A stretch of 64,000 nucleotides of DNA from Leptoclinus maculatus (Eukaryota; Chordata; Actinopteri; Perciformes; Stichaeidae): the NCBI GenBank assembly GCA_032191485.1, contig JAVDOI010000178.1, forward strand, positions 60,001 to 124,000. The letters are read 5' to 3'. Position numbers and translations under genes: made by a program. The notes beneath the pieces are model-generated. The model had not been told where the DNA came from, searched no databases, and worked only from the letters and a program-made list of their open reading frames with translations. This document shows, piece by piece, positions 44,811 through 55,389 of this stretch (the first letter of the stretch is position 1; every line of letters starts with the position of its first letter).

Positions 44811-45000
44811 ATGGGGAATCTGATGGTACACCGGATAAGGAAGAGACAGGTGAAGGCTCATGAAGGGATAGAGCCTCCTCAGAGAGTGTTTATACACAGA
44901 TTCACAGGATGTAGTGAGGGAGGGACTGGACCAACACATAGGAAGTAGATTGGTACATAGATGGAGCCCTGGTGTAGAAGTTAGGTATTAAAACAAGTTA

Positions 45001-45857
45001 CCGTATTTTCCGCACTATAGGGCGCACTGGATTATAAGGCGCACTGTCAATGAATGGTCTATTTTCGATCTTTTTTCATATATAAAGCGCACCAGACTAT
45101 AAGGCGCGGGCGCTCTGAAGAAATCTGTAGATTCTCCACTTCCGTGTCCGTATTCTCACGAGATAGTACGAGACTCACACAGCGAGATGTGATGCATATG
45201 ACGAGCTTATGACGAGCTTACAGTTCATCATGTGACGATCTGGGGGACGGACTGTTTACATCGTGTAGTGTAGCTTGTTAGCTCGTTAGTTAGCACGTCT
45301 GCTAACGGCAGCGTTCTGAGACAGCTGTAGCTTTATGATTACAGACATGTAAACACACAGAATAAATAATGGCCATCAGTGAGAAACTGAGTTGTGTTGT
45401 GAGAACAAGTGAACAGCTGGGCAGGTGTCTTGAGAGATAGAGGCAGATTACCCCTAGCTTGTTAGCTCGTTAGTTAGCACGTCTGCTAACGGCAGCGTTC
45501 TGAGACAGCTGTAGCTTTATGATTACAGACATGTAAACACACAGTTAGTGGAGTCTGCGTGACTCACACAGCGAGCTATGATACTTATGCATGCTTATGC
45601 TTACACCTCGTCCAGAACTACCGGTGAGACTCCTGACTACGGTAGCCGTAATGCTGCAAGCGGTGCGGCTTTGTAGTTTACCAAAGTCGTACTAAAACAT
45701 TTTGACAGAGCGCCGTGTACCACACAAAATCGCTTCGAGGTCAGTAAACACAACCAGAATTAATCCATATATAAAGCGCTCCGGATTATAAGGCGCACTG
45801 TCGTTTTTTGAGAAAATGAAATGCTTTTAAGTGCGCCTTATAGTGCGGAAAATACGG
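45001..45857. mobile_element. MITE with TA duplication and internal 90-bp duplication
   Basis: Ends CCGTATTTTCCGCACTATA and TATAGTGCGGAAAATACGG are perfect inverted repeats flanked by TA, which suggests a Tc1/mariner-like family. Subterminal ATTATAAGGCGCACTGTC occurs near both ends. A 90-bp block at 45,271-45,360 is repeated without a mismatch at 45,455-45,544. Non-coding. Confidence 0.8.
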
Positions 45858-45984
45858 TAAACCATATTTTACCAATAATGGACTGCGCCCCCAGGTGCTG
45901 TCCATACTCACACGACAGCTGAGGTCAAGAGTTCTCTATAACAGTTGGTCCCATGTGTAGTGGGGAACGCTCCTCAGAGAAAGT

Positions 45985-46150
45985 GTAGGGTTGTGAACGC
46001 AGCCCTCAGGCTAGGCTCCTCCCCCCAATTAGTGCCAGCATTTAAAAGGCACCTGTGGTCCTGGCCTCAGTCCTTTCTGGTCCCTGTTCTGGTGTTGTGG
46101 TGAGTTTCAGACGTATTCCTCCTCTTGTTGCCGTCTGACTACTTACCCCT
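45985..46150 (+). mobile_element. Possible Gypsy-like LTR scrap
   Basis: GCATTTAAAAGGCACCTGTG followed by repeated CCTG/CTGGTC words resembles the TATA-to-R region of teleost Gypsy LTRs. Short and without an end; weak call. Confidence 0.35.
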
Positions 46151-46452
46151 TGTTTGAGGTGGTAAGCAGTGTTGGGGGTAACGAGTTACAAAGTAACGGA
46201 TTACAGTAACGATATTACTATTATAGGTAACGAAGTAAAGTAACGCATTACTCTCAAAATATTGGTAACTACACTACTTTACTAGACCTCAGGAACGCGC
46301 TTTCCTGCGTTACCCAAGACATTTTTGCCAGTCCGAAAAGTTCTCTTTTAGTGGTGCGTGCATGTTTCCTGCCTGTGTGCTTGTCTGGGCACCGTTGCCA
46401 CAGAGACCGATTTGAGTGACGTAGCTGCTGGTGCGTCAGGGGAAGCGGGAAA

Positions 46453-48616
46453 ATGGATGAGACAGAGACGGAGACAGGAGGGTTCAGCCAGTGGCGATAT
46501 TCTCATTATTTTAACTTTGTTGCTCGAAAGGGCAAAAATATTAGTGTAAAATGCACTCTGTGTCCAGGTGAGAGGTGTCTTTCAACTGCTGTCAACTCAA
46601 TGAGCAACCTGTTGAAGCATTTGACAGGCCAGCATAGCACTTCAAAACTTGTGGCGAAAGATCCCGCTAGCCTGTTGAAGACGCTCATCACCAACCGACC
46701 CCGCCTAAACAAGCTCAGATTCTCCAGCATCTTGCTCTTGGAGCGCAGAAGGTAACACAAATGGAAATTAACAAACTAGTTGCCGGGTACATCGTGGAAG
46801 ACATGCTTCCCCTGTCCACTATCGAATCGCCAAGGTTTAGAAAAATACTAGCTAAAATACCTAGCACTCACATGCCAACGTCAGACAGGAAAACATGTTC
46901 CCAATACCTAGACCAATGTTATTCCGACATGGAATCCAATCTGAAAAAAACGTTTGAGTCCTTGGATTATGTTACAACAACTGCAGATATTTGGTCCGCC
47001 AACAACAAAAGTTATTTAGGAATGACCGCTCACTGGATTGACAACATTAGTTTTAAACGTCAGAAGGCAGCTCTAGCCTGTAAGAGAGTGAGAGGAAGAC
47101 ATACATATGATGTCATAGCTAATGAAATAGAACAGATTCATTCAGTTTATGGACTATCGCATGAAGTCACAGCATGCGTTACAGATAATGGCAGCAATTT
47201 TGTAAAAGCCTTCAGAATGTTTAAATCCAAGCCTGATGATGGGTCTGACTCTGACGAGCTATCCGATGATGAGGAGGAAGTCACTTTTACTGATGTTTCT
47301 GAAGTACTCTACAGAATCAGACGCCGCATTTTCATTGCCGCCTCACTTGCGCTGTGCATCGCATACACTGAACCTGATCTCCAAAAATGACCTTGAGAGA
47401 TGGCTGACAAGTAACAATGACTGTAAAGCAGTTTACAGAAGTGCTCTCGCCAAGTGCACAGCTCTCTGGACAAAAACTAGTCGCTCTACTGTGGCTTCAG
47501 ACCAGGTTGAGGATGTGATCAAAAGAAAGCTCATCATGCCCACTGCTACACGCTGGAACTCGACTCATGACGCCCTGTCCCTCATCATAGAGATCCCAAT
47601 CAGAGATTTAAACTAGACTGGGTGATAGATGCATCACTGAGCGAGAGTATCGGTTCCTGAAGGAATATTGTACAGTGTCAAAACCTCTTGCTGCTGCATT
47701 AGATATACTACAAGGTGATGATGATTGCTACTATGGCACCCTCCTGCCAACCTTGGAAATTCTGATATTGAAGTTGCTTGCGTTGAAGGAAGGCCTTTCT
47801 CAGATGACAGCTGGCATGCCTGGAGCTATTGTACAGGTAAATACATATTGAATAATAAAATGAATACCCCCAACATAATAGTCTACAGTGTATAGCATTT
47901 AAACTTAGCACAAAAAGTAAGGACATTTGTGTTTGGTAGATTATTTCTTTGTTGTAACAATGCTTCTTGGCAATAAATCTTATAGCGTTGGAAAGCCTGT
48001 TTATTTCCCTTTTAAATGGTGCCACATTTGTAAGGAACATGCATTTGTGGGATGAGCAGCAGAGCTGTGTATGTGGGTTGCTGTTCCCTTTATTGAACTG
48101 TAGCCTATATGTTTGTCTAATGTAGCCTATACTGTTTCATATCACAGGCGATCAAAGACAGATTTTCATCCGTCTTGGACAGGAAGGATGCTCTCATGGC
48201 TGCTGCCACAATGCCCAAATTCAAGGTCCGCTGGCTCAAAGATGAGAAGAGAAGAGATGCTGTTAAAAGTGTCGTGCCCGGATTCCGGATGAGCCACAGA
48301 TTGGACCAGCAGTTCAGAGCCCAACCACCTCCAGTCACACTGACTTTTTTGATTTTGAAGAGGAGTTTTACTACACGGCAGAAACAGAAGTCATGGAGTA
48401 CTTAAAAATGCCCGGATCCAACTGGAGGTTCTCTCCAGGTTCCCTAGGATTATGGATATTGCAAAGCAATACAACACTCCAATACCATCAAGTGCACCTG
48501 TCGAAAGGCTTTTCAGCCTGGGCAGTATTGTTCTGACCCCAAGGAGGAACAGGCTGTCGGATAAAAGAGTCGAGAGACTTTTACTCATGCGATACAATCG
48601 CTATTTTGAAGAATAG
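46453..48616 (+). pseudogene. hAT transposase (BED finger to hATC), frameshifted
   Basis: Starts MDETETETGGFSQWRYSHYF. The BED zinc finger has CTLCPGER, then LLKHLTGQHS. The catalytic RNase H-like part includes TTADIWSANNKSYLGMTAHW and ACVTDNGSNFVKAF, then LRCASHTLNL and TRWNSTHDAL. After an apparent intron (47,837-48,147, GTAAAT to CACAG) follow RFPRIMDIAKQYNTPIPSSA and PVERLFSLGS, the hATC dimerisation block, and a TAG at 48,614. Frameshifts near 46,700, 47,300-47,340 and about 48,300-48,420 inactivate it. It moves DNA by cut and paste when intact. Confidence 0.88.
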
Positions 48617-49055
48617 AGAAAAATTATGAACTTCATGGGATAAAGTGCACTTTCTGTTTATTTAGGCAATGATGAAGTGGATTTTCTGTTTATTTAATTG
48701 CATTTTCTGTTTCTATTGTTTGGGTTAAGTGCCATTTATTTTTCTATTTTTCTTAAACCACTACAATGATTCCTATAACAAGCTGGTTTTGTTCTCAGGA
48801 GTAGGCCCCCATTTGGTTTAGTGGGGTCTCATGTTTCCAAAAGCCTGTTTTTAATGTGTTACTGCTGATTGACCCACCTGAATGTCCCCACCATACATAG
48901 CCTCTTGTATCCTGTTTGTGGATTTCTTTGGTCAGACAGTGTGGACAGGGTTAATGTTCGTTCAAGTGAATGGCTGACTTTTATATGTTTACAATTACAA
49001 TACACTATGTGGAAAGGCTAAGAGATGCCCTTTATTGAAAATAAAGTGATGAAAG

Positions 49056-49503
49056 GGCCGTGACGTTTGTCCGTGACGTTTGTCCGTGACGTGTTTGTCC
49101 GTGACGTGTTTGTCCGTGACGTGTTTGTCCGTGACGTTTGTCCGTGACGTTTGTCCGTGACGTGTTTGTCCGTGACGTGTTTGTCCGTGACGTGTTTGTC
49201 CGTGACGTGTTTGTCCGTGACGTGTTTGTCCGTGACGTGTTTGTCCGTGACGTTTGTCCGTGACGTGTTTGTCCGTGACGTGTTTGTCCGTGACGTGTTT
49301 GTCCGTGACGTTTGTCCGTGACGTTTGTCCGTGACGTTCGTCCGTGACGTTCGTCCGTGACGTTCGTCCGTGACGTTCGTCCGTGACGTTCGTCCGTGAC
49401 GTTCGTCCTTGACGTTCGTCCGTGACGTTCGTCCGTGAGGTTCGTCCGTGACGTTTGTCCGTGAGGTTTGTCCGTGACGTTTGTCCGTGACGTTTGTCCG
49501 TGT
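49056..49503. repeat. GACGT(GT)TTGTCCGT minisatellite inside hAT
   Basis: About 30 units of 13 or 15 bp: GACGTTTGTCCGT, GACGTGTTTGTCCGT and GACGTTCGTCCGT variants, arranged in blocks of like variants. It yields a long artefactual open frame on the minus strand (TSRTNVTDKRHGQ repeats). Confidence 0.95.
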
Positions 49504-49662
49504 ATCTTTGCGGTAAATTTGGACATTTGCTTAAAAAAATGGAAAGTAAAGTAACTCGTAGTGAAGTTACTTTTCAAATGCAGTAACTAGTAAAGTAATC
49601 TAGTTACAATTTTCAGAAGTAACTAGTAACTTGTAACTAGTTACTTTTTCTGAGACTAGATG

Positions 49663-49952
49663 CAGCCTCGCCTCGGAAACCTCTGCACACCTGCTAAGAT
49701 CAGCAGCCCGATGGAGGCACGCAGGTCAAGCTCATCCATCCATTTCCAGTTGTCTGGGGGTACGGTCATCTGCAGCACCTTATAGCCTCTGACTGCATTC
49801 CCCATTCGTAAACAATGCTTTAAGAACTGTTTCTTCTCTCTGATCTTGTTTGTATTTTGGCTGTGAACTTCAGTCAGGTGTGGGGTCGTGGAGAGGAGAT
49901 GCTGCATATTCGCCAGAAAGTTTTCGTTTTCCCTGAGTTCAATCAGTAGCAC
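49663..49952 (-). mobile_element. piggyBac-like transposase fragment
   Basis: Reads [14 protein letters not shown], then NAVRGYKVLQM, then ELDLRASIGLLILAGVQRF. The last resembles the ELKAFIGLLILAGV block of piggyBac (DDE_Tnp_1_7) transposases. It is cut a few bases after that block, where the hAT element ends, so the hAT insertion probably broke it. Confidence 0.65.
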
Positions 49953-49967
49953 ACGTAATCTCTATTT

Positions 49968-50245
49968 CTTGTGTGTGTGTGTGTGCGTGCGTGCGTGTGC
50001 ATGTGTGTGCATGCGTGTGTGTGTGTGCATGTGCGCGTGTGTGTGTGTGTGTGTGTGTGCGTGCGTGTGTGTGCATGTGTGTGCATGCGTGTGTGTGTGT
50101 GCATGTGCGCGTGTGTGTGTGTGCGTGTGTGTGTGTGTGTGCGCGCGCGTGCACGTGCGTGTGTGCATGTGTGTGCATGTGCGCGTGTGTGTGTGTGCGC
50201 GCGCGTGCACGTGCGTGTGTGCATGTGCGTGTGTGCGTGTGAGAT
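49968..50245. repeat. Alternating (GT/GC)n tract, 280 bp
   Basis: Nearly uninterrupted purine-pyrimidine alternation (GTGTGC, GCGCGT, GTGCAT), including GTGCGCGCGCGTGCACGTGC. Such tracts readily adopt Z-DNA. It generates many artefactual open frames on both strands. Confidence 0.95.
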
Positions 50246-50526
50246 AGTGAGTGAGTGTGTAAATGACACAGCAGGACCTGCAGACACTGAGTCAGGGAGA
50301 GACAAACACATATAAGAACATGAACACAACAAAGTAAGTAAAACAATACACAAAACAAAAATACAAAGGAGTGTGTGTCTGGTACAGTGAGACGTAGGTG
50401 CAATACTATATACTAGTATAATAATCGAAACAGTGCAATGCAGAGAAAAGAGAAGGGGCATACCTAAACTACGGAGGGGGGTTTTCATGTGTGGATGTGT
50501 ATTTATGCGGAGCTGTAGGGATGGGG

Positions 50527-50632
50527 GGGAGAGAGAGAGAGAGAGAGCGAGAGCGAGAGCGAGAGAGAGAGAGAGCGAGAGAGCGAGAGAGCGAGAGCGC
50601 GAGAGCGAGAGCGAGAGAGCGAGAGCGAGAGC
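50527..50632. repeat. (GA)n/(GAGC)n tract
   Basis: About 105 bp of GAGAGCGA-type purine-rich repeat adjacent to the L1 ORF1 end. Confidence 0.9.
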
Positions 50633-50637
50633 AAGGT

Positions 50638-51381
50638 CTAGAAGAGCCATGGGGTTATGTCCTTATCGCGGTACAATTGTCCATCTATGTATCGTTTGTC
50701 CAGTGATATTATTGCTTCCTTTCCTTCTTTCATCATGTGTTTACGGATTGGAAACAGAACTTTGCGTCGCTGCATGATTTCTTTTGGATATTGATCGTTG
50801 AGTCCATAGTGCGTTCCTTTGAGCTGCCTGCCTTGTTGTCTGAACTGTTCTTTTTGTTTGTAGTGTTCAAATTTCGCGATGATTGTCCGTGGTCGGTTAT
50901 TGTTGTTCCTCGGTCCCAGACGGTGTACGCGGTGGAATGTGATGTTGTTGACGGTCTCTGCGGGTAGTTTGAGCTGTATGGACATGAATTCTTTGATTGA
51001 TTTTTCGGGGTCTTCTGTGGTTTGTTCGGTAATGCCGGGGGAAACTAGATTGTCTCTCATACTGCGTGCTTGTAGATCCAGGATGGTTTCTTTCAGAGCT
51101 TTGTTGTCGGCGGTAACAGAGGTGAGCTGGGTGGTTATCGTGTTGACAGAATGTTGTAGTGACTTGTTGTCCTGAGTGAGTGTGTCGATTTGGTTCTGAC
51201 TGAACTCCAGGCTGTGGCGCAGAGCCTGGAATTCCCGGTGTAAGACTTCAATGAGCGAAAGTCTGGAGTCAAAGCCGGAAAGTTTATTTTCAATGGACAT
51301 GAGTATGTTGCTTACCTCGGAGCAGCATGGTGGTTTTGGTGAGGTGGATGAAGTTTTTTTTTTTTTTTCAAAGTGTTTCAC
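50638..51381 (-). CDS. L1-type ORF1 protein (Transposase_22-like), intact frame
   Basis: An uninterrupted 247-codon frame. A Lys-rich start with a poly-A-encoded Lys run is followed by a coiled-coil segment (about residues 25-105: SRLSLIEVLHREFQALRHSL, then TQDNKSLQHSV). An RRM-like part follows (about 115-200: RSMRDNLV, HRVHRLGP, RPRTIIAKFEHYKQKEQF) and a C-terminal domain ending DITPWLF. ORF1p trimers coat LINE RNA. No ORF2 reverse transcriptase follows, so the element is 3'-incomplete. The coiled coil lacks visible breaks. Confidence 0.85.
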   Translation of the reverse strand: MKHFEKKKKTSSTSPKPPCCSEVSNILMSIENKLSGFDSRLSLIEVLHREFQALRHSLEFSQNQIDTLTQDNKSLQHSVNTITTQLTSVTADNKALKETILDLQARSMRDNLVSPGITEQTTEDPEKSIKEFMSIQLKLPAETVNNITFHRVHRLGPRNNNNRPRTIIAKFEHYKQKEQFRQQGRQLKGTHYGLNDQYPKEIMQRRKVLFPIRKHMMKEGKEAIISLDKRYIDGQLYRDKDITPWLF

Positions 51382-51397
51382 ATGAACGAATCAAGAT

Positions 51398-51661
51398 GTT
51401 TTTCTAAAGTCATACTGCATTTTAAAGCTCAGATTCAAACCTTCTAACAGAGTCTAAGAGTGTTTATGTTGCAGCTTGTGTTGGCTTTCAGCATTTGATT
51501 GGACGGTCACTTACCGACGATTTTTGGACTGGCAGAAGGGAAATGTTACAGTAACTCAATCTGATGCTGAAAGCCAAGACAAGCTGCCACATGCACACTC
51601 TTGGACTCTGTTAGAAGGTGTGAATCTGAGCTTTAAAATGCAGTATGACTTTAGAAAAACA
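51398..51661. repeat. Inverted repeat, arms about 100 bp
   Basis: Arm 51,398-51,500 and arm 51,558-51,661 are reverse complements with about ten mismatches. Both contain CTAAAGTCATACTGCATTTT, then AAAGCTCAGATTCA, then CTTCTAACAGAGTC, then GGCTTTCAGCAT. The spacer is about 57 bp. No known family recognised. Confidence 0.85.
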
Positions 51662-51689
51662 GATGAGGCTAGCGAAGGACAGAGCAGAC

Positions 51690-51960
51690 TTAACCCTCCT
51701 GTCGTGTTCGGGTCAAATCTGACCGATTTACAACTTTAATCAATCATAAATATTGTGTTTTACATCTGATTACCTCAAGGCCTCATGATATCCTCCACAC
51801 TAGGCATTTGAACATATCAGATTGCTGATCACCACTTTCATTGAATTTGTAGTGGTTTAGTGAACTTTGTAACACCCATGGTGTTCCCGGTCAAAAGTGA
51901 CCGCCATAGGAAATTGATGGGAAACACTAGATTATGTCCATTCATCAGATGGAAAACAGC
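51690..51960. repeat. Candidate piggyBac-like MITE piece
   Basis: Begins TTAACCCTCCTGTCGTGTTC, then GGGTCAAATCTGACC, and later GGTCAAAAGTGACCGCCA. The TTAACCCTCCTGT start is common in teleost TTAA-inserting repeats. The right end was not resolved because LTR-like copy B begins nearby. Confidence 0.45.
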
Positions 51961-52007
51961 CCCATACACACCCCCACCCCCACCCCCACCCCCACACACA
52001 CACACAC

Positions 52008-55000
52008 GGACTTTCCTAGGACAGGTACTGTCTAGGTGACAGTTCAGGGGGATATGCTCCGGGGATTATGTTTACACAGTCTCGGACCTAAACCTTCCTA
52101 ACCCTTCTCACAGGCCTTGGTGCCTGCCGCCGGACTAATGTCTGCCAGGTCATAGCGCTTGGCCATGCGTCACTGCACATGCCTTCACACACACACACAC
52201 TTTTAATTTTTTACTTTTTATGTAAATTACCTTTAACTTTTAGGCTTTGCCTTCATACACACACTTTTAATTTGTTACTTTTTATGTAAGTTACCTTTAA
52301 CTTTAGGCTTAGCCTTAACACACACACTTTTAGGCTTAGCCTTAACACACACACTTTTAATTTTTGACTTTTTATGTAAGTTACCTTTAACTTTTGTTAA
52401 GGCCTTGAGCCGCGTCCGTATTCTTGTCCCGTAAGGACATGGACGCTTTAATGCAGAAGAGTACGTATATATGAGTATACTCAGTTATTAATCATACGCT
52501 GGGCACAATGGTGTATCATGTGTTAAATCTTTTATTGTTTGATGTATTACCATTTATCCCTGTAACCTGTTGAAATCTTACGAGGAGGTATCTGGGTCAG
52601 AGTATAATTATTAACCAGTGAGCATGGCGTGTTCCTATGTCCTGAGTATCAGTAGAGGTCTTTGGGGTAACCAACAACAGGTCTATCAATGTATGACTAA
52701 ACTTACGGGGGTTACCATGCCCATGTGAGGCCTCCCAAGAGAGGCACCGAAGGGTGGGGGTGAAAACACCCCCGGTAGATCTAGAGTATAAATATTCTCG
52801 GTTTTAGAAGATCGGGGCGTGATTGAGGGAGAAGTCCACCAGGTCTTTACCGGCGTGGGGTTAAAACTGATTTCTTAGAATCTCCGGACTTTTGAAAATA
52901 GCTTGCTCACTGAGTTCAGGGTTTTTAAATTATTTTTCGATTTTGTTCTTTAAGTCGGGCCCTAGACAATTTTTGGACTAATTTTCGAAAATATTTTACA
53001 CATACTCAAAGGGCCCTACACTCCAACTACAAGGTCTATTTGAACCATTGCAAAGAATTATTAACACTAAGAAGGGTTTGCTCATATGATTTGAGTAAAT
53101 AGGTTCTATATGTTACTGGTTAATGGCTGCTGAAGATGGAACACAGCCCTATGTCAAATTCGTATGGTGAGAAAGCACTATTATTCATAATACTATATTA
53201 AATTAGGCAGAGGAAAGCCTAAAACCCACCCACCATCATAGCAAATGATGGCAGTAGTCACCCACAAAAGAATTGGAGTGAATAGAGTGAAGTAGGCCAG
53301 AGCAAGAGACATAAACGTGTACGAGAGGTCACGAGAGGTCGTCATGTGAGAAACAGCCTCTCCAGCTGTTCCATTGTACTTTTAGAAGCTAAATAACTAT
53401 ATATTTAACTTCCTTCCTACATGCACAATCCATCACATACAGCAGTTAGAAATCATTTTGGAGAGCTGGAACCGTCTCCAAAGCTCTCCAGGCCGGCGAG
53501 CTACGGGAGGATTGCGCAATAGCTGGTGTGTATTGGGCCGTTGTAGAGCCCCTGATTGGTCGATTTTCGTTTTTTTTCGCTCTGTGCACGTGGCTGGATG
53601 TGGCCAATCGAATGGCGTTAACAGATTTACCAGGAAGTCTTTAGTTTTCCGAAAAAATCCGATCTAAGCCGAAGAGCCGGCGCATAAATAGCCGAGACTG
53701 CCTCGCCTCGCGTGTTTGACCCCCCTTCCTTTGTTTCACAACGTTTTTTACAACGGAAATGGACAGTAGGAGCCGTTTCAGCGGTCAAAATGGAGTATAA
53801 GGACACTGTTTGATGATTTTGCTTCAAAACTGTGAGTACCATCCCATAATTATTTGGCTGAGTTATCGTTGCTGGGGGCTGCTGTCCCCCCGGTCAACTT
53901 TGAAGGGTTTCCCGGAGAGGGAATTGGAGTTGTAGGTTCGAAGCGTGCTTGAATGCTACGGCTGCTAACTACACAGCTTTAGGCCGGCCGGTTGATTAGC
54001 GTCTTTTGAGGGACTATTTCTGATGCGTATCTCGGCCAAATGAACGCGAAAAAGTGACGATATTTAGCACGAGGCTAGGAATGTTGTCGTAGATCGTGTT
54101 TTATTGTGTTTTGAGTGTGTAAAGTGTTACACATGCTTCGGTTCATGAGAAATTCTTCGTTCAAACGTTATGCTACATGGTTGTGGAAATATTATATTTG
54201 CTACCGAAAATAGCTTTCTTCGGTACCGGCTCGGTTCTGTTCGGCCCACTGAACGACCAATTGGTCGTCGCTCGGGCCCAGAAGGTTAATTGATCATTTT
54301 TCCTTTGTATTGGAACAAAAAGATTTACTTTGAATTGGACAAAAATAAAATAACTGATAATTGAACTTTTTCGGCCGACTCCTTTTTCAACCTCTCTTCT
54401 GGGAAGACCGGACAGAAGGGGTCTCCTCCGGGGGGGAGATCACCCAGCCCCTGTGGTAAGTTGAAGGACTTCCAGCACGGCACACGACTGATGCAACTAC
54501 TGCACACACACCTACATATACTAACATCCGTTTCTATAGTTAAGAGAAGACCGGGGAAAGCCCCGCTTCAAGCAAAAGTTTGAAAAGAGCTTTATATCTG
54601 TTGGGCTCTGGGCAGGGGTAATACAAATATTTAGAACTTATAAAAAATTAATAAAGACGTTAAATCCGACGGCTATTCGAGCAAAAGACTAACCTAAAAA
54701 GTAACTCAATGTTTTGCGATCGAGACAATACAGCAAGCGCGATACTGGTTGCTATTCTGTTGGTGATTTATTACTATTTGGTAAGATTGGCTACCTGTAT
54801 AGGTCTCTCTTAAGCGGAGGCTATCGAGGCAAATTCGGGGGAATGCTCAGGAGCAACACTGTCTCCTTTTCAGGCACTCTCCTTAAGGCCAGGTGAGTGA
54901 GTCATATAGAGAGAGAACTGGTCCTCCGCATCTCTCCCCCTTCTCGCAGTCCTTGTATGCACTAGGGGCACTCACAGGGGGACGACCGGACATCGAGACA

Positions 55001-55180
55001 CGAGTCTGGTGGATCCGTGGTCACCCCGGCGGCAGCTCGGGTCTGCCCGTCGCCGGCGAGGTCCTCTCAGTCGCCGTATACACTTCTGAGAGATCGCTCG
55101 TTCACTTCTGTTCGTTTCCAACAGGAGGCCTCTCTTTATTTATTTATTTATTAACACGTGCGGCGGCACCGCGCGTTACA
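52008..55180 (+). mobile_element. LTR-like repeat, copy B, interrupted
   Basis: Same order and orientation as copy A: GGACTTTCC start, TATA box (52,787-52,794), AATAAA (54,650-54,655), and end CGGCGGCACCGCGCGTTACA. A block at 52,954-54,285 is absent from copy A. Copy B also has extra bases around 54,340-54,450 absent in copy A, so the copies are not a recent identical pair. Confidence 0.6.
52954..54285. mobile_element. 1.33-kb insertion in LTR-like copy B
   Basis: Absent from copy A at 43,204-43,225. TTAA lies at both edges (52,950-52,953 and 54,286-54,289) and GGGCCC near each end (52,957 and 54,274). A perfect 16-bp palindrome ACGACCAATTGGTCGT is at 54,253-54,268. Part (53,104-53,190) is the reverse complement of 541-625. 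A TATA-like CATAAATA lies near 53,680. No protein recognised. Confidence 0.6.
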
Positions 55181-55389
55181 AGACAATGACAGCAAATTGA
55201 AAATGATGGCCTTCATTTAGCCTACTTTAGTATGTAGCCATACCTGTTCTCTTTTTAGTGCATTTTGGAAGCCCTGAATACTACTAAATAACAAAATGTT
55301 GAAGTAACAAAAAACAGTGTTACAGAATTAAATGATGAGGTTGAAATGTGAGGAAGAAAGACAAAGTGTGTCCTGGATGCAGTGTGTAC

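Larger units (their letters stand above)
46167..49654 (+). mobile_element. hAT DNA transposon, degenerate, with intron
   Basis: Left end CAGTGTTGGGGGTAACGAGT and a right region rich in GTAACTAGTTACTTT, as in teleost hAT elements; the last 15-20 bases of the right terminal repeat seem to be missing. It encodes a plus-strand transposase in pieces (46,453-48,616) with an intron, and carries a minisatellite at 49,056-49,503. It interrupts a piggyBac relic on the right. Confidence 0.85.

Noticed and set aside
49032..49577. 181-codon minus-strand frame with TSRTNVTDKRHGQ repeats
   Set aside because: It is the hAT-internal minisatellite read in the antisense direction.
49943..50650. His/Thr/Ser-rich open frames on both strands
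   Set aside because: They are translations of the GT/GC and GA microsatellites.
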